Positions 31,747-42,135 of a DNA stretch of 64,000 nt are shown piece by piece. How positions within the stretch are numbered: position 1 is the stretch's first letter; each line of letters starts with the position of its first letter. The translations under genes and the position numbers were made by a program. This DNA comes from Cryoendolithus antarcticus (Eukaryota > Ascomycota > Dothideomycetes > Cladosporiales > Cladosporiaceae), in the NCBI GenBank assembly GCA_002077065.1, contig NAJO01000003.1:372001-436000 (forward strand), given 5' to 3'. Below the pieces are notes generated by a model. It did not search any database and was not told where the DNA came from. It saw only the letters and a list, made by a program, of their open reading frames with translations.

Positions 31747-32808
31747 TCAACCCAGTCCCCCAAGCGACATCCTGATCCTTTGATGTAGTCTAGTACACGC
31801 CCCATCAATCTTCATCTCCGGAAACACCTCGCTATGCCCCTCCGGCACGCTTCGCCAGATGTGCACCAAATCGTGCCTGACCCCTTCAATAGCCAGATAT
31901 ACTTTGCATCTTCTCTTCGCATAGCCATCGACAGCCACAATCATCATAGGCCTGATCCAAGATACCCCATCACTGTCAGCCGTCTCGCGTATTTGCTGCT
32001 TGACACTCTCTAGCATACCGAGCGTCAGCTGGAGTGACTGCAGGCCTGTCATCTGCTTCGAGAAGAGATCGAAGAGATCTTGCCAGTCACGTTTCGTACG
32101 ACTGTTGAGGTCTGGGTGCCTGGGTACGGCCATCTTCAGAACAATGTGACGTAGTGCCGGGAGACGAGGTTGTGGGATCATGCGCGTGAGGAATCGAAAT
32201 GAGGTATGGATCTGTGTAAATTCGAATCTGTTTGCGCTGTACAGGAGGTCGATGGTCTCCGAGTAGGCGCGTCGACAAGTAGTAAGCCACGGCAAGAGGC
32301 CCGTAGCATGCTTCGAGTCATCTCTTGGGGCAGACGAGGGCCGCTTGAGCTGGCTTTGGTGACATCGGTCGTGCTGCTGAGTCTGCGTGATCCGACTTGG
32401 ATCCTGACAGATCAGATGGAAGATCCTCGAATGATTGTCCCCAGCCGAGACGTGAAAGGTCATGCCACCTAGGACCATATCGTAGATGATCATCCGTACA
32501 TCAAACGGTAGCAACGCGAAGAACGGGCTGTCCTCTTGCTCATACCCAATTTGTATGTCCACTTCTCTCGTCCCCAGCCTGGCGAGCGACATCCATCCTG
32601 AAATCATACCGATGCCTTCTCGCACAGTCAGACTCCTCTGTCGTCTTGGCCTGCCACCATGCAAGTATGGGCCAAACGGCAGTCCTTGCCATGGTTCCGC
32701 GATACGATTGGCCCACTGCACAGAAGGGCTCGCGTTGACCAAGACCTTCAACGCCAAGTCGCCCCAGAATCCTGTATCAGCAGTCAAAAAGGTGCTCAAA
32801 TCCGCCAT
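31747..32808 (-). CDS. DUF7730-type fungal protein of unknown function
   Basis: Single-exon protein of 353 aa from the ATG at 32808. The frame stays open upstream to 32979 but only with a GTG there. The segment 'FFALLPFDVRMIIYDMVLGG' followed by FHV, 'LLPWLTTCRRAYSETIDLLY', 'NRFEFTQ' and 'LRHIVLKM' is the recurring pattern of the F-box-like DUF7730/DUF3425-unrelated family expanded in Pezizomycotina. By analogy with F-box proteins the start of that block could be an adaptor helix, but no role is established. No signal peptide or transmembrane segment. Start choice is moderately uncertain because a 5' intron cannot be excluded. Confidence 0.7.
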   Translation of the reverse strand: MADLSTFLTADTGFWGDLALKVLVNASPSVQWANRIAEPWQGLPFGPYLHGGRPRRQRSLTVREGIGMISGWMSLARLGTREVDIQIGYEQEDSPFFALLPFDVRMIIYDMVLGGMTFHVSAGDNHSRIFHLICQDPSRITQTQQHDRCHQSQLKRPSSAPRDDSKHATGLLPWLTTCRRAYSETIDLLYSANRFEFTQIHTSFRFLTRMIPQPRLPALRHIVLKMAVPRHPDLNSRTKRDWQDLFDLFSKQMTGLQSLQLTLGMLESVKQQIRETADSDGVSWIRPMMIVAVDGYAKRRCKVYLAIEGVRHDLVHIWRSVPEGHSEVFPEMKIDGACTRLHQRIRMSLGGLG

Positions 32809-33555
32809 CGCGTGGACAGCATCGCGCTTCGCCTCCAGGGATTCTACACCCAGTGCGAACAGAGAGAAGCAAGACGCAAGACGCACGAAAGACGAACGAA
32901 AACAAATGACATACGAACGCCGCAAGGCTGTAAAGCAACCTACCGAATGACATCTCCCCTTCCCGCAACGCCGCAGCACGCACGCCTTGCGGGCAAAATG
33001 TCACCCAAGCTTAATTGCTTGGTGCAACCCACGCCGCAAACGCCTCCAACGGTAGCTCTCGGGATCCTTCGAAGACTGTGCCTCTCGTGCTAGCAAATTG
33101 CAATAAATGCAGAGGCCAACAGACTCAAGGTTGCAGGTACCGGCTGTCGGTTTCCAGTCCAGGCAGCCATAACAACCGCGGAAGATCGGTGCATTATCGC
33201 GGGGCGTAGGGAGCTGGGCCAAAGTTGGGAGGTGGTGTCAGCTGTGGTCATCGATGGGTGTGTAGGTAATATTGAGGAGATAGGACTGTGAAGGCACAGT
33301 CGCTCGGAATGGCGTGCTGTGATGAGTGGGTTCTGGACCTTCGGAACGTAGCGGCCTAGCGTGGAGGGAATGTCACCACTTCGCTCGACGACCTCGTTAC
33401 AAACGGTAAAGGTCACTTCACGCACACCCCCGTTTATCTGCCGATCGGGATGAGGGCCGGGCGAGATCTCTCAGAGACGCCACAAGAAGCAATGTGGATA
33501 GGTTCGCCTGATTGATGACATGTCTTCGTACATATCGGTACTCATACATTCGTAT
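32809..33555. other. Intergenic spacer, 747 bp
   Basis: Between two minus-strand genes. Small minus-strand frames (33001-33222, 33090-33425) show no family features. No repeats noted. Confidence 0.5.
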
Positions 33556-35478
33556 CTATCCACACAGCAGCCTTTTCCTCCACCCTCCCTTTTCCTTCTT
33601 CTCCTTCACCCCATTCTTGAGCTGCGAGAACGAGCTTCTGCTAGTTCGCTTGGTAGCTGTACTCTCACCTCGCTCCTTCAACGACGAGTCTCGTGCTCGC
33701 CGTCCTGCCTCAGGCTCAGTCATAGTGGCAGGCGCGGAGGCTTTCGCAGGAGGAGCAGAAGCCTCCGGCATCGATGTCACAATAGCTGCCTTGTCAGCCA
33801 GCTGAGGCGCAGCTACATCCCAGTCTTGAGGCACCGGTATCAAAGGACGAGCTACAGACTCCCGTCGGTCTGCAGACTCCCACTCAGTAGCTGGCAACGA
33901 GTCTGCCACCACATTCTCATTCTCCTCTGTCGAGAGACCAGTAATCGGCGTACCCTCGCGACTCGCTTCACGAATCCCACCACTCTGAGACATTAGCAGG
34001 TCAGGCCGCCATGTGGCCTGCTGGTTGTTCTTCCGCCTGTTGCTCGCGGCGCGATGAACGAGGACCGTCGCATTGGAGTCTGCTCTCGATCTCCCACTCT
34101 TCACCTTCAGACTTGGCGATCGCGCAGGCGCGCTGTCAGCTTCGCCTTGTACCTCGTCGACCGAGACCGCGGAGTTGCGGGCGCTGCGATTGAGCATACT
34201 GGTGCGTCGAAAGATGTTAGGTCCTACACTGCGTATACTGTCGCGCTTGGCGGCACCCATTGGAGGTGAGCCGGGTGGAGTGGACATGGGCGTCTGGGTG
34301 CGGATCGCGCTGGCGCTGCTGACGGAGCGCTGGACAGCGCCAGCGACGGAATCTCTGTTATCGTCGTACTGGAAGAATGGCGACCAGCCTTCACGGAAGG
34401 TGACGTATATGCTGGTGACTGCGATGATGTTGCGGAGATTCTCGTCAGTCTCGCGAGTCTCCTGCTTGCCGCCGAAGTCGTTCTCATCGTCCATTGTGTC
34501 TTCCAAGACAGTGATCTTGGACTTTGGCGTTGCCAGCGGTGTCTCCATGGCAGTATCTGGCATCTTGTATGTGTCGTTGATCTCCAGGCAGCTCTTCGAA
34601 AGACTTGCAATGATCGGGTGCCGCCTCGAATTCGGCGAGATGGTTGAGAAAGTGAAACGCTTGTTCTTGCCCGTGCTACCGTCCTTTCCTCTCCTCGGCA
34701 CCCAACGCACTGTTGTCCCAAGACCGTGCTCGTCTGTATTGAAGAACTCGTAACCTCCATTCAGCAGCGGACATGCATCCCACTCTACTCCATCTGCCAT
34801 GCAGACTTTGGCCTTGCCTGCTGCAGCGCCATCCTCCTTCCTGCCTTTGCATATGAGCGCAACAACATCCCTCGCTTGTTCTTCCTCTGCCTGCTCCTCT
34901 CCGTAGTACTTCTCGGCCCTAAGCACTACAACGTCGTTGGGACAAAGGCTGTGCTTGGCCTTGAAGATCTTAGTCACTGCACGAGTAAGACGGACACTGA
35001 AGTTTGCAGAGGAAATGACTTCGAATGCCGGCACTGGTCTCGCGTTGGCCGACAACTTGTGATACTGAAGTAGAGACCGCGGTCGCCGATGTAGCCTCTG
35101 CTTCGTCTTCGATGCGGGAGGTGGATGACAGATGCTGAATGAGGTCTTGGGTTTCGTGCTCCTCTTGGACCGTTTCTTCCCATCCCCACTTCCCTCCATT
35201 GACTCGCTGATACTTGTGCCGCGTGATTCAGGCTCGGCAAACATTATTGAGTCGCTTCTGCTTGGGGACGGAGGATTTGCACCATTGGCTGTGACGGCAG
35301 CAAGGACTGGACGTTGCGAGCCTTGCGCATTGGACCCGTTCTCCGGTGTTGCAGTCTCATCTTTGGATTCAGCGAAAGGATTCAGCATTGACAGTAGATT
35401 CGTAGGTAATGAAGGGACCCATCGCATCCCGAAGCCAGCGGGCTGCTGTGCCGCCGGCGCAGGACTGGTTGTAGCCAT
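33556..35478 (-). CDS. Uncharacterised 640-aa fungal protein
   Basis: Single exon, ATG at 35478. Not recognised. The first 130 residues are disordered (Ala/Pro/Ser) and then basic. An ordered core spans about residues 140-350, with 'FEVISSANFSVRLTRAVTKI', 'DVVVLRAEKYY', 'ACPLLNGGYEFFNTDEHGLG', 'TTVRWVPRRG' and 'FTFSTISPNSRRHPIIASLS', reading as a beta-rich domain. A second short segment, 'IIAVTSIYVTFREGWSPFFQ' near 370-390, may complete it. The C-terminal half is Ser/Thr/Arg-rich and ends in a Lys-rich tail (KEKKEKGGWRKRLLCG) with a penultimate-region Cys. I recall similar core segments in other filamentous ascomycetes, but cannot name a domain. No signal or membrane segment. Confidence 0.75.
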   Translation of the reverse strand: MATTSPAPAAQQPAGFGMRWVPSLPTNLLSMLNPFAESKDETATPENGSNAQGSQRPVLAAVTANGANPPSPSRSDSIMFAEPESRGTSISESMEGSGDGKKRSKRSTKPKTSFSICHPPPASKTKQRLHRRPRSLLQYHKLSANARPVPAFEVISSANFSVRLTRAVTKIFKAKHSLCPNDVVVLRAEKYYGEEQAEEEQARDVVALICKGRKEDGAAAGKAKVCMADGVEWDACPLLNGGYEFFNTDEHGLGTTVRWVPRRGKDGSTGKNKRFTFSTISPNSRRHPIIASLSKSCLEINDTYKMPDTAMETPLATPKSKITVLEDTMDDENDFGGKQETRETDENLRNIIAVTSIYVTFREGWSPFFQYDDNRDSVAGAVQRSVSSASAIRTQTPMSTPPGSPPMGAAKRDSIRSVGPNIFRRTSMLNRSARNSAVSVDEVQGEADSAPARSPSLKVKSGRSRADSNATVLVHRAASNRRKNNQQATWRPDLLMSQSGGIREASREGTPITGLSTEENENVVADSLPATEWESADRRESVARPLIPVPQDWDVAAPQLADKAAIVTSMPEASAPPAKASAPATMTEPEAGRRARDSSLKERGESTATKRTSRSSFSQLKNGVKEKKEKGGWRKRLLCG

Positions 35479-36571
35479 TGTCACGTCGGTGAATGGCCGT
35501 CGAGGCAGCCTGTCGCACTGCGCAATGGAATTATGAAGGTCATGCCAGACGACACTAATGCCTTCGAGAATGTGAAATGGTCTAAGCCTGACAAAGATGA
35601 AAGGCCTGACCGTGGGAGGCCGGTCAGCTGAGTGTAGGTCTCCCCTGCTCGCATCAGCTCGCGTTCGATGCTTGAACTGTATGGACGGAGGTCAGCGGCT
35701 GGGCGGCAGATCGCCAATTACGTGGTCGATGTAGATCCTGTTCCAGCCACTGCCAGGATCTGGCGTTATGCGAGCACGAGCCTCGATTGGCAAGTAGTTC
35801 GCCCTGAGGTCAGATGTGCAGAAGAGCGGAACTTTGAAGTATGTAGCAAAGTGGTCTGATTGTTCAATTGTGCGATCAAGAGGCCACCTGCTTGCGGCCG
35901 TCGCCAGCCGAACGGCTTGTACTGCCTTCCCTTTGTTGATGTACGACGACTTTGCATTTTACCGGGAGCCCGAATCGCCGAGGCCAATGGGAAGTGTTGT
36001 TACGAGACATCGAGATCCATTGGCGATCACGAGCACCACTGCATCGAGATCGTCAAGTTTCGTTAGATTTCCACGATGCTTCCTCGCGGCAACGATCTCG
36101 TGGGCTGACCTGAAACTCCATCATGTCAACGCAGCTGTTCCTGCGTCAGGTTCTCGAAGTCAGACCACGTCCTCAGCCACGTCAGCCACACTCGCACGAT
36201 AGAGTCAAATCCCGGAGCCGTGCGGCATTTTATGCTCTCGAGCGGCTCGGATGGAACGTTGTTGGACGTGGCCCACGACTGGTTCGTGAGGAACCTTCGT
36301 CAACGGCTGATCGAGACGACAACCGGACCACCCATCGCTCATGCGGTGTGCCTTGTCGTTCTTCGACTTCGATGCTGCCGTGCAATGCACAAGCGCCATG
36401 GCGGGGAGAGTGGGGAATGATATCGATATAGACGCGGCGGCTCTGCGGGATAGTGACCGGGGTCCGAATACGTGGTAGGCTGTTGGGCGCAGAGTATGAT
36501 CAACACAACGTCGGATCCAGATCTCACCCCAACCGCTTCGTACGACACTCGCCATTCTCGCCATTCGCGCC
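35479..36571. other. Divergent intergenic region, 1.1 kb
   Basis: Shared 5' region of the 640-aa gene and GPI18. Plus-strand frames here (for example 35816-36202) match nothing known. No distinct element seen. Confidence 0.5.
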
Positions 36572-38149
36572 ATGCTGGGCATCATCAAGACATACACCAA
36601 CACTAGTCGCATTGGGAGCCCTGCGGTGCGAAAACCTCCGCCTGGATCACCACCCCCAGCACCCACTATCGCTGCCGATGCTGGAAGATTGAACCGTCTC
36701 TTCTGGGCATGGAAGCTACTTCTCATACTCATCGCAGTCGTAAGTCCCGGCCCTGGCTATGACACGTCCACAGACCTTTGGCTTGCGATCGACCGAGACA
36801 CCGACATTGTCCCTTGGACTGCTTGGCCTGCACAACGGCTCGTCTCGCGACTTGTGCGCTGGGATGCTCTCTACTTCAGCACCAGCTCAGCCCGAGGCCA
36901 TCAGACCGAGCAGGAATGGGCGTTCAGTCGCTCACACGCGATCTTCACATGGCTCGTAGCCAAATGTGCGTACAGCACTGCATTCACGTAGGTCCACCGG
37001 CTAAGTCCTTCCTCAGTCATCCCTCACTTCTTACATCCGTCTCGCCTCGTCCGCAATGCTATTGCCGGGATTGCGGTCTCTCATGCAGCGCATCTTGCTG
37101 CAGTCTTGGTGCTCTACCTTTTTGTCCGCTCAGCCATACCCTCCTCGGAGCAGCGCAAAGCTAAGATAGCATACATAGCAGCATGCCTCCACATCGTCTC
37201 GCCCGCCGGCATCTTCCTCTCAGCACCCTACGGCGAAGCGAGCTATGCTTTCTGGAGCTCCATAGGAGCATACTGCTATCTTTCCGCCATTAAAGCCAGG
37301 CAGCCTCCACCCTCCAGCCAATCTCAACATATACCCACAATATGGCTCGTACTCTCAGGCTTCTGTTTCGGCTGCTCAGCCCTCGTGCGCAGTAATGGAG
37401 TCCTCAACGGCATAATCTTCGCTGCCGATGCCAGTGTGTTCATTCACAGACGCCTCACGCATGGAGGGCACAAAGGTGGCTTGGAATCTTTGGTGACGTA
37501 CGTCGCTGCCGGCGCACTCACTGGCCTTGGCTTCGTCCTCCCCCAGCTTGTCGCCTACCTGGAGTACTGTACAGGCGGCAACACGCGACCGTGGTGCACC
37601 GCGCTTCCTCCGAGCATCTACACCTTCGTGCAATCCCACTACTGGAACGTTGGCCTCTTTAACTACTGGACCCTCTCAAACATGCCGCTCTTCCTGCTCG
37701 CTACCCCTATGTTCCTCGTACTCTTCTCAACGGCCTACACAGCCTTCCACCACGGGCACATTAGCTCCGAATCCGAAAAGATTCACGCCCAGCGAACAGA
37801 ATCCAAGGACCCCGACGAAGAGCCATTCGAAGCCGCGATGTTCGTGCACGTCATGCGACGCCTCGCTTTGCCTCAACTTCTCCTCGCGGTCTTGGCGCTG
37901 AGCAGCTCTCATGTGCAGATTGTAAACCGCATCAGCTCGGGATATCCGCTGTGGTATGTCATGCTGGCTATGGCGGTGCATGTTGACGCGGATCCGAGTG
38001 CAGGGAAGAACTATACGGTGGGGAGGTATGCGCTGTTCTCAAGGTTGGGAAAGTGGTCGGGAGTAGGGGCACAGTGGACGGTTCGGGTTATGGTCGTGTA
38101 TGCTATTGTGCAGGCGGGGCTATTCGCGAGCTTCCTGCCGCCGGCTTAG
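36572..38149 (+). CDS. GPI18: GPI mannosyltransferase 2 (PIG-V/Gpi18), two exons
   Basis: ER membrane alpha-1,6-mannosyltransferase that adds the second mannose during GPI-anchor synthesis. Exons 36572-36965 and 37017-38149 join as aaa t|tc across a 51-bp intron, giving 508 aa, in the normal range. 'WKLLLILIA' is the first membrane segment, followed by 'SPGPGYDTST', a motif of fungal Gpi18, then RWDALYF at 96-102 and 'EQEWAFSRSH', the PIG-V luminal signature. Later segments 'SPAGIFLSAPYGEASYAFWS' and 'NYWTLSNMPLFLLATP' also fit. At least eight hydrophobic segments are visible. The donor GTGCGT was chosen because reading past it hits a stop at 36993. Tail-to-tail with the membrane/coiled-coil gene (229 bp). 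Confidence 0.93.
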
Positions 38150-38378
38150 GTCCCAAGTCAGACTACTTGGTGGAGTGGAACTTCGCGAACACGATAGACA
38201 GGGTTGAGCTGCATATGCCCTACAGATTTACCATGACTAGACCAAGTCGCCATGGTCCCCTCCGGTCCTTAGCCAAGTCAAAGCGCATACCCGACCCGCG
38301 ATACCCTTTTGCCACCCATAATCCAATCCCAGTATCTAGACGCCAATTTCATTGCCATGATCTCATCTCAGTCATAGC

Positions 38379-40195
38379 TCATCTCGACTCAATCCCCCGA
38401 CCGCCTAGTACACTCTCGCCAATCAGATTCGCCCGTCGACTCCCCGCGCCATAAACAAGCTCCATCATCTTCCTCTTCTGCCCATCTCGACTGCCTCTTA
38501 ACCTCTCGTAGACACCACTGAGCCCTTCGACTTGCTCTTCAATACCCAGCGTACTGCTATTTTGGCTCCGCACCAGCGGACTCACCAACTTCCGTCTCAG
38601 AATCTCCAGATTCGATCGCAGCTGCAGTAAGCGCTGATTATGCTCGACTAGTACATGCTTATTCCGCACTGTGCGATCGCGGATCGAAGACAATAGATCG
38701 CGGTTTTTCTCGTATTTGCGGAGAAGTAAGGCGTTGGCGCCTATGACTTTCGTCCAGAGGGAAGAGAGGAAGTCATTCTCTAATCTTTCCTGCTGGTCTT
38801 GTTCTCGTATCACTGTCCGCTGTAAGTTTAAGAACTGCTTGTCGACTGCTTCGAAAAGGGAGAAGAGCCGAATGCTGTACTTCAACTCGTTCTCGATGGA
38901 CTCCTCCAGCACGCCGAGGAATTCGTGGAAAGTGCGCTGTAGTGTAGACTTTGTCCGTTGGGCGTGGGTTGCGCCCAGCAGTGTCTGTGTAAGTGGACTG
39001 TCCGGAGGAAGGAGGTGCAGCCGGGTGAGAAGTCCGTGTGCGTTCGACCAGATGCTCGAGATACGCCCGGGTGGGGCGGAGATGATGGCATGGAGTTCGC
39101 GCTGCGCCCAGTCCATGACGATGAGTATTGAATCAACGTCTGCGTCTACGCTGGCGAAGAAACGTGTCATTTCTAGAGCTAGAGTCTTCATGCTCTCCGA
39201 CAGCTCGTCTAGCTGTTTCGTGATCAGGGGTCCAGACGTCATGTTCGTGCTTCGCACGGATTCGCCTAGGTCCCATACTGCGATCCCAGTGTCTTGGAGT
39301 TCTTCTATTTGCGCGTGGCCGTGCTCGGAGTAGTAGATGACTGGCTCGAAGGACTGGGCTAGGCCGGCGACTTTGATTAAATCTGGGGATGGGGTGTTCT
39401 GGGGTGCTGTGAGGAGATTTGAGGTGAGCCAGTAGAGGATGAGGGTGCTAAAGGCATAGAGTAATAGCGTCGAACGGGACGAGGTGAGGGAATGTATCGT
39501 ATTGCGAAGGTAGGTTATGGCGGCCTCGAGTGGCTCTGTGCGTTGTATCACATCTAGTGATGTGGAAAAGCGAATGTCTATAGCTGTTGTCAGCGTCTGG
39601 TCGCCAACGGTGCGCATCCACCACAATACGCGCTACACTCACAATTCATCTGTGTCGGCGTCGCCTCTCCCTGCTCCTGCAGCTCAGCTCCCGTTCGCGC
39701 CTGCGGAGTGCTGGGTCGCTCCCGGGGCGGTAACCTCCTTGCGTCTCCACCTCCAAACACTGGACCTGGACTAGGGCTCACACTTCTGCCTTTCGTCGGA
39801 CTTTCCGGCAAGGGTATTCTTGCAGGTAGCGGCCACACCGTCACCTCCCCTTCCCTCTCATCCTCCGCACTGTGGTACTCTGGACTCACCTCGCGACTGC
39901 CATAGCCGCCTCTGCTCGGACTCAGACTCCCCTGCTGCTTGAACCAGCCACTACCGGCTTTGCGCCATGCGGGAGGTGAGTCTGAGCGCCGATGCGAGGA
40001 GTCTGAGGACTGGTAGGAGGAGACGTTGCCGGTGCTGCGGAAGCCGGAGTGCTGGGAGGGTAGGTCCGGAAGTGTGGGGGAGAACTCGCGGGCTTCGAAG
40101 TCTTCTAGGCTGGCTGCTAGACTGGGGTGAGAGTCGAGGTTGCCAGGTGTGTAGGAGGCACCGTGAGGGGATGCCATGTCCGCGGGGAGGATCAT
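38379..40195 (-). CDS. Uncharacterised membrane-anchored coiled-coil protein, two exons
   Basis: Exons on the minus strand: 40195-39643 and 39577-38379 (65-bp intron, GTGAGT donor), 583 aa. Not assigned to a named family. Residues 1-180 are disordered Ser/Pro/Gly with many SP sites. A single strong transmembrane segment lies near 219-240 ('LLLYAFSTLILYWLTSNLL'). The rest (about 260-583) is long and helical, with 'LDELSESMKTLALEMTRFFA', 'EELEYS'-like and 'QQERLENDFLSSLW' stretches typical of coiled coils. The topology resembles proteins of the nuclear envelope or of organelle contact sites, but that is inference. The start could also be the ATG at 40177. I recall comparable TM-plus-coiled-coil proteins of unknown function across Pezizomycotina. 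Confidence 0.78.
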
Positions 40196-40905
40196 GCGGT
40201 CGCCCTCGCTGTACTGTGGCCAGGAATGCTGTTGGTGCCTAGATATAGCAAGTCCAGTGTTCAGGATGATCGCGGCTGCAATAGTGAAAACCAAACGGGA
40301 CTGCGCTCTGGTGAACGACCGGCGGGACCAACGCGCTGCGGGCGTGTGTTGTGTTGTCTCTAGGCACAACGCATGATCTTGCCGGGATCAGACACGAGAC
40401 GCCTTCTTGTCGCGAAAGTGACACTGGTGACTGGAATTCGCTTACACTTGGATGGGGTCCTACATCGACTCACTACGATTGCCGAGCAGCGTTGTGCGAG
40501 ACACAGCGTGCCCTGGCCAACCCCTCCAAGGGAGGCTGGGAGTTCGAGGTGTGCCTGGCTGGAACCTGCATGGAGGGAGCGATTGACTGGATAAGAAGGC
40601 ACGACGGGAGCGTCCGTGACTGCAGGCAGGTGGAGCTGATCGTGGGGGACGATCTGGCACATGACTCGCTCATCAAAGGTACCTTAGTGTAGCTTCCATG
40701 ATGTCCTTCACAGAGATAGCATGAGCCATTTGCGACATAATCACCATTCACGGGCATCGAATATCAGCGTAGCTAGACTAGCCGACTGTTACAGCGCCGG
40801 GTGTCCCTGGCGCCGGCTGCAGCAATGTTTCGTCGCGACACAGCTTCAGCAAGATAGACCCATTGTCAACAGGCCAACACTATACACCAGAGCATCATAT
40901 TCGAC
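40196..40905. other. Divergent intergenic region, 710 bp
   Basis: Head-to-head spacer between the membrane/coiled-coil gene and DLT1. No ATG-started frame with features; no clear element. Confidence 0.5.
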
Positions 40906-42135
40906 ATGATGCTCCGGCGCCTCACAACCCTCTCCCACCGCCGTCCCGGCCATCTCCTTCCCTTCCGCATCCCCTTCTTCCGCATCTTCTACAGCACAAC
41001 CTACACCGCCCTCTGGATCCTCACCCTTCTGATCCTCGCCATAACCCCAGCCTCCGTACTCTACACCGCTATCTCCGCGGCCGCCTACCAGTATGTCTTC
41101 ATGACCGGCGGCGTCTACGTTCTCACAGCCCTAGTCGCCGTGTTTATCTACAGTTCGAGGCTGTATACCAATCGGAGTGTCATTGCGGGCGTGGGGAAGG
41201 CTTACATTCCCGTGGAGGAAGGGGAGGTGAGCAAGAGTGTGGGGAAGTTGGTGAGGGAGCAGGGAGAGAGGAGCTGTGTCATTGCTTGGGAGAGTCGGCC
41301 GAGGGATGTTGTTGGGGAGGTGGAGAGGGCAGAGAAGGAGGGGTTGTTGCCAGATGGGGCGGCGGGAGAATGGACGGTGGGGAGGGTGCTTAGTGTTGAT
41401 CCTGCGAAGCCACACTGGGGCGTCATTGCGCATGCTGGATGGCGTGCGCCAACTCTAGCGGCGAAGGGACGGCAAGGAGGACTGCAGTTTGAGACTGTAA
41501 TCAAGGAGCTGCCAAATCTGATTGAGGCGCAGGCTGTAAGTCTGGCGCCGCTTGTGATGGATGAGCAAGGAAACGCGATCCCGGAGCCTGCCATCGTCGA
41601 GGTGCTTATGCGACATCCTAAGATGACCCTCCGCGAGTATCTTACTCAGCTCTCTTACCTTGGCCTGATCAACCCACCTATAACCTCAGCAGACTTCCTC
41701 TCCCGCTACGAGCGAGCACGCTTCAGCGGCAAGCCAGCCACTGAGCTCCAGTTCGAAGACCTCATGACGACGTTTGCGCTCCTGCTCGAAGGCATGGCCG
41801 AGCTGCCTGCTGCCATCATGGAAGAGATCCGCCTTCAAACCAGCGAGCGCTTTGACGATCAGTTGTCGATCCATGGTACAGCGTCTTCAGACGCCAGCGG
41901 AAGTGTCCGGCACTTCGCGACGCCTGAACCGCCAAGAAGCGCCTCTAGTATCGAGAGCCCAGTCACTGCGCGCACGAGATGGTCCCGAGTGCCGACACCG
42001 TATCTCCAGTCGGAAGCGGCGGCTAGCCAGAGCACACTAGGGTCAGTGATCGTACGCTCGCCGCTCGTACAGCACCAGGCGAGCGTCACTGACTTCAGCG
42101 ATGCCGGAAGCGTGCTACATCATGACGTGGGCTGA
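40906..42135 (+). CDS. DLT1: Defect at low temperature protein 1
   Basis: Single-exon 409-aa membrane protein of the fungal DLT1 family, whose yeast mutant grows poorly in the cold; molecular role unknown. Two N-terminal transmembrane segments at about 32-55 and 64-83 ('WILTLLILAIT', 'GGVYVLTALVAVFIY') are followed by a cytosolic domain. Family blocks visible are 'SRLYTNRSVIAGVGKAYIP', 'PHWGVIAHAGWRAP', 'LQFETVIKELPNLIEAQAVS' and 'YLTQLSYLGLI'. The C-terminal 100 residues are Ser-rich and variable. The start is ATGATG at 40906; the second ATG is equally usable. The frame ends with a normal stop, so it appears intact. Confidence 0.9.
   Translation: MMLRRLTTLSHRRPGHLLPFRIPFFRIFYSTTYTALWILTLLILAITPASVLYTAISAAAYQYVFMTGGVYVLTALVAVFIYSSRLYTNRSVIAGVGKAYIPVEEGEVSKSVGKLVREQGERSCVIAWESRPRDVVGEVERAEKEGLLPDGAAGEWTVGRVLSVDPAKPHWGVIAHAGWRAPTLAAKGRQGGLQFETVIKELPNLIEAQAVSLAPLVMDEQGNAIPEPAIVEVLMRHPKMTLREYLTQLSYLGLINPPITSADFLSRYERARFSGKPATELQFEDLMTTFALLLEGMAELPAAIMEEIRLQTSERFDDQLSIHGTASSDASGSVRHFATPEPPRSASSIESPVTARTRWSRVPTPYLQSEAAASQSTLGSVIVRSPLVQHQASVTDFSDAGSVLHHDVG

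Noticed and set aside
32809..32979. Upstream extension of the DUF7730-type frame
   Set aside because: Open but begins only with GTG; the ATG at 32808 is the first proper start.
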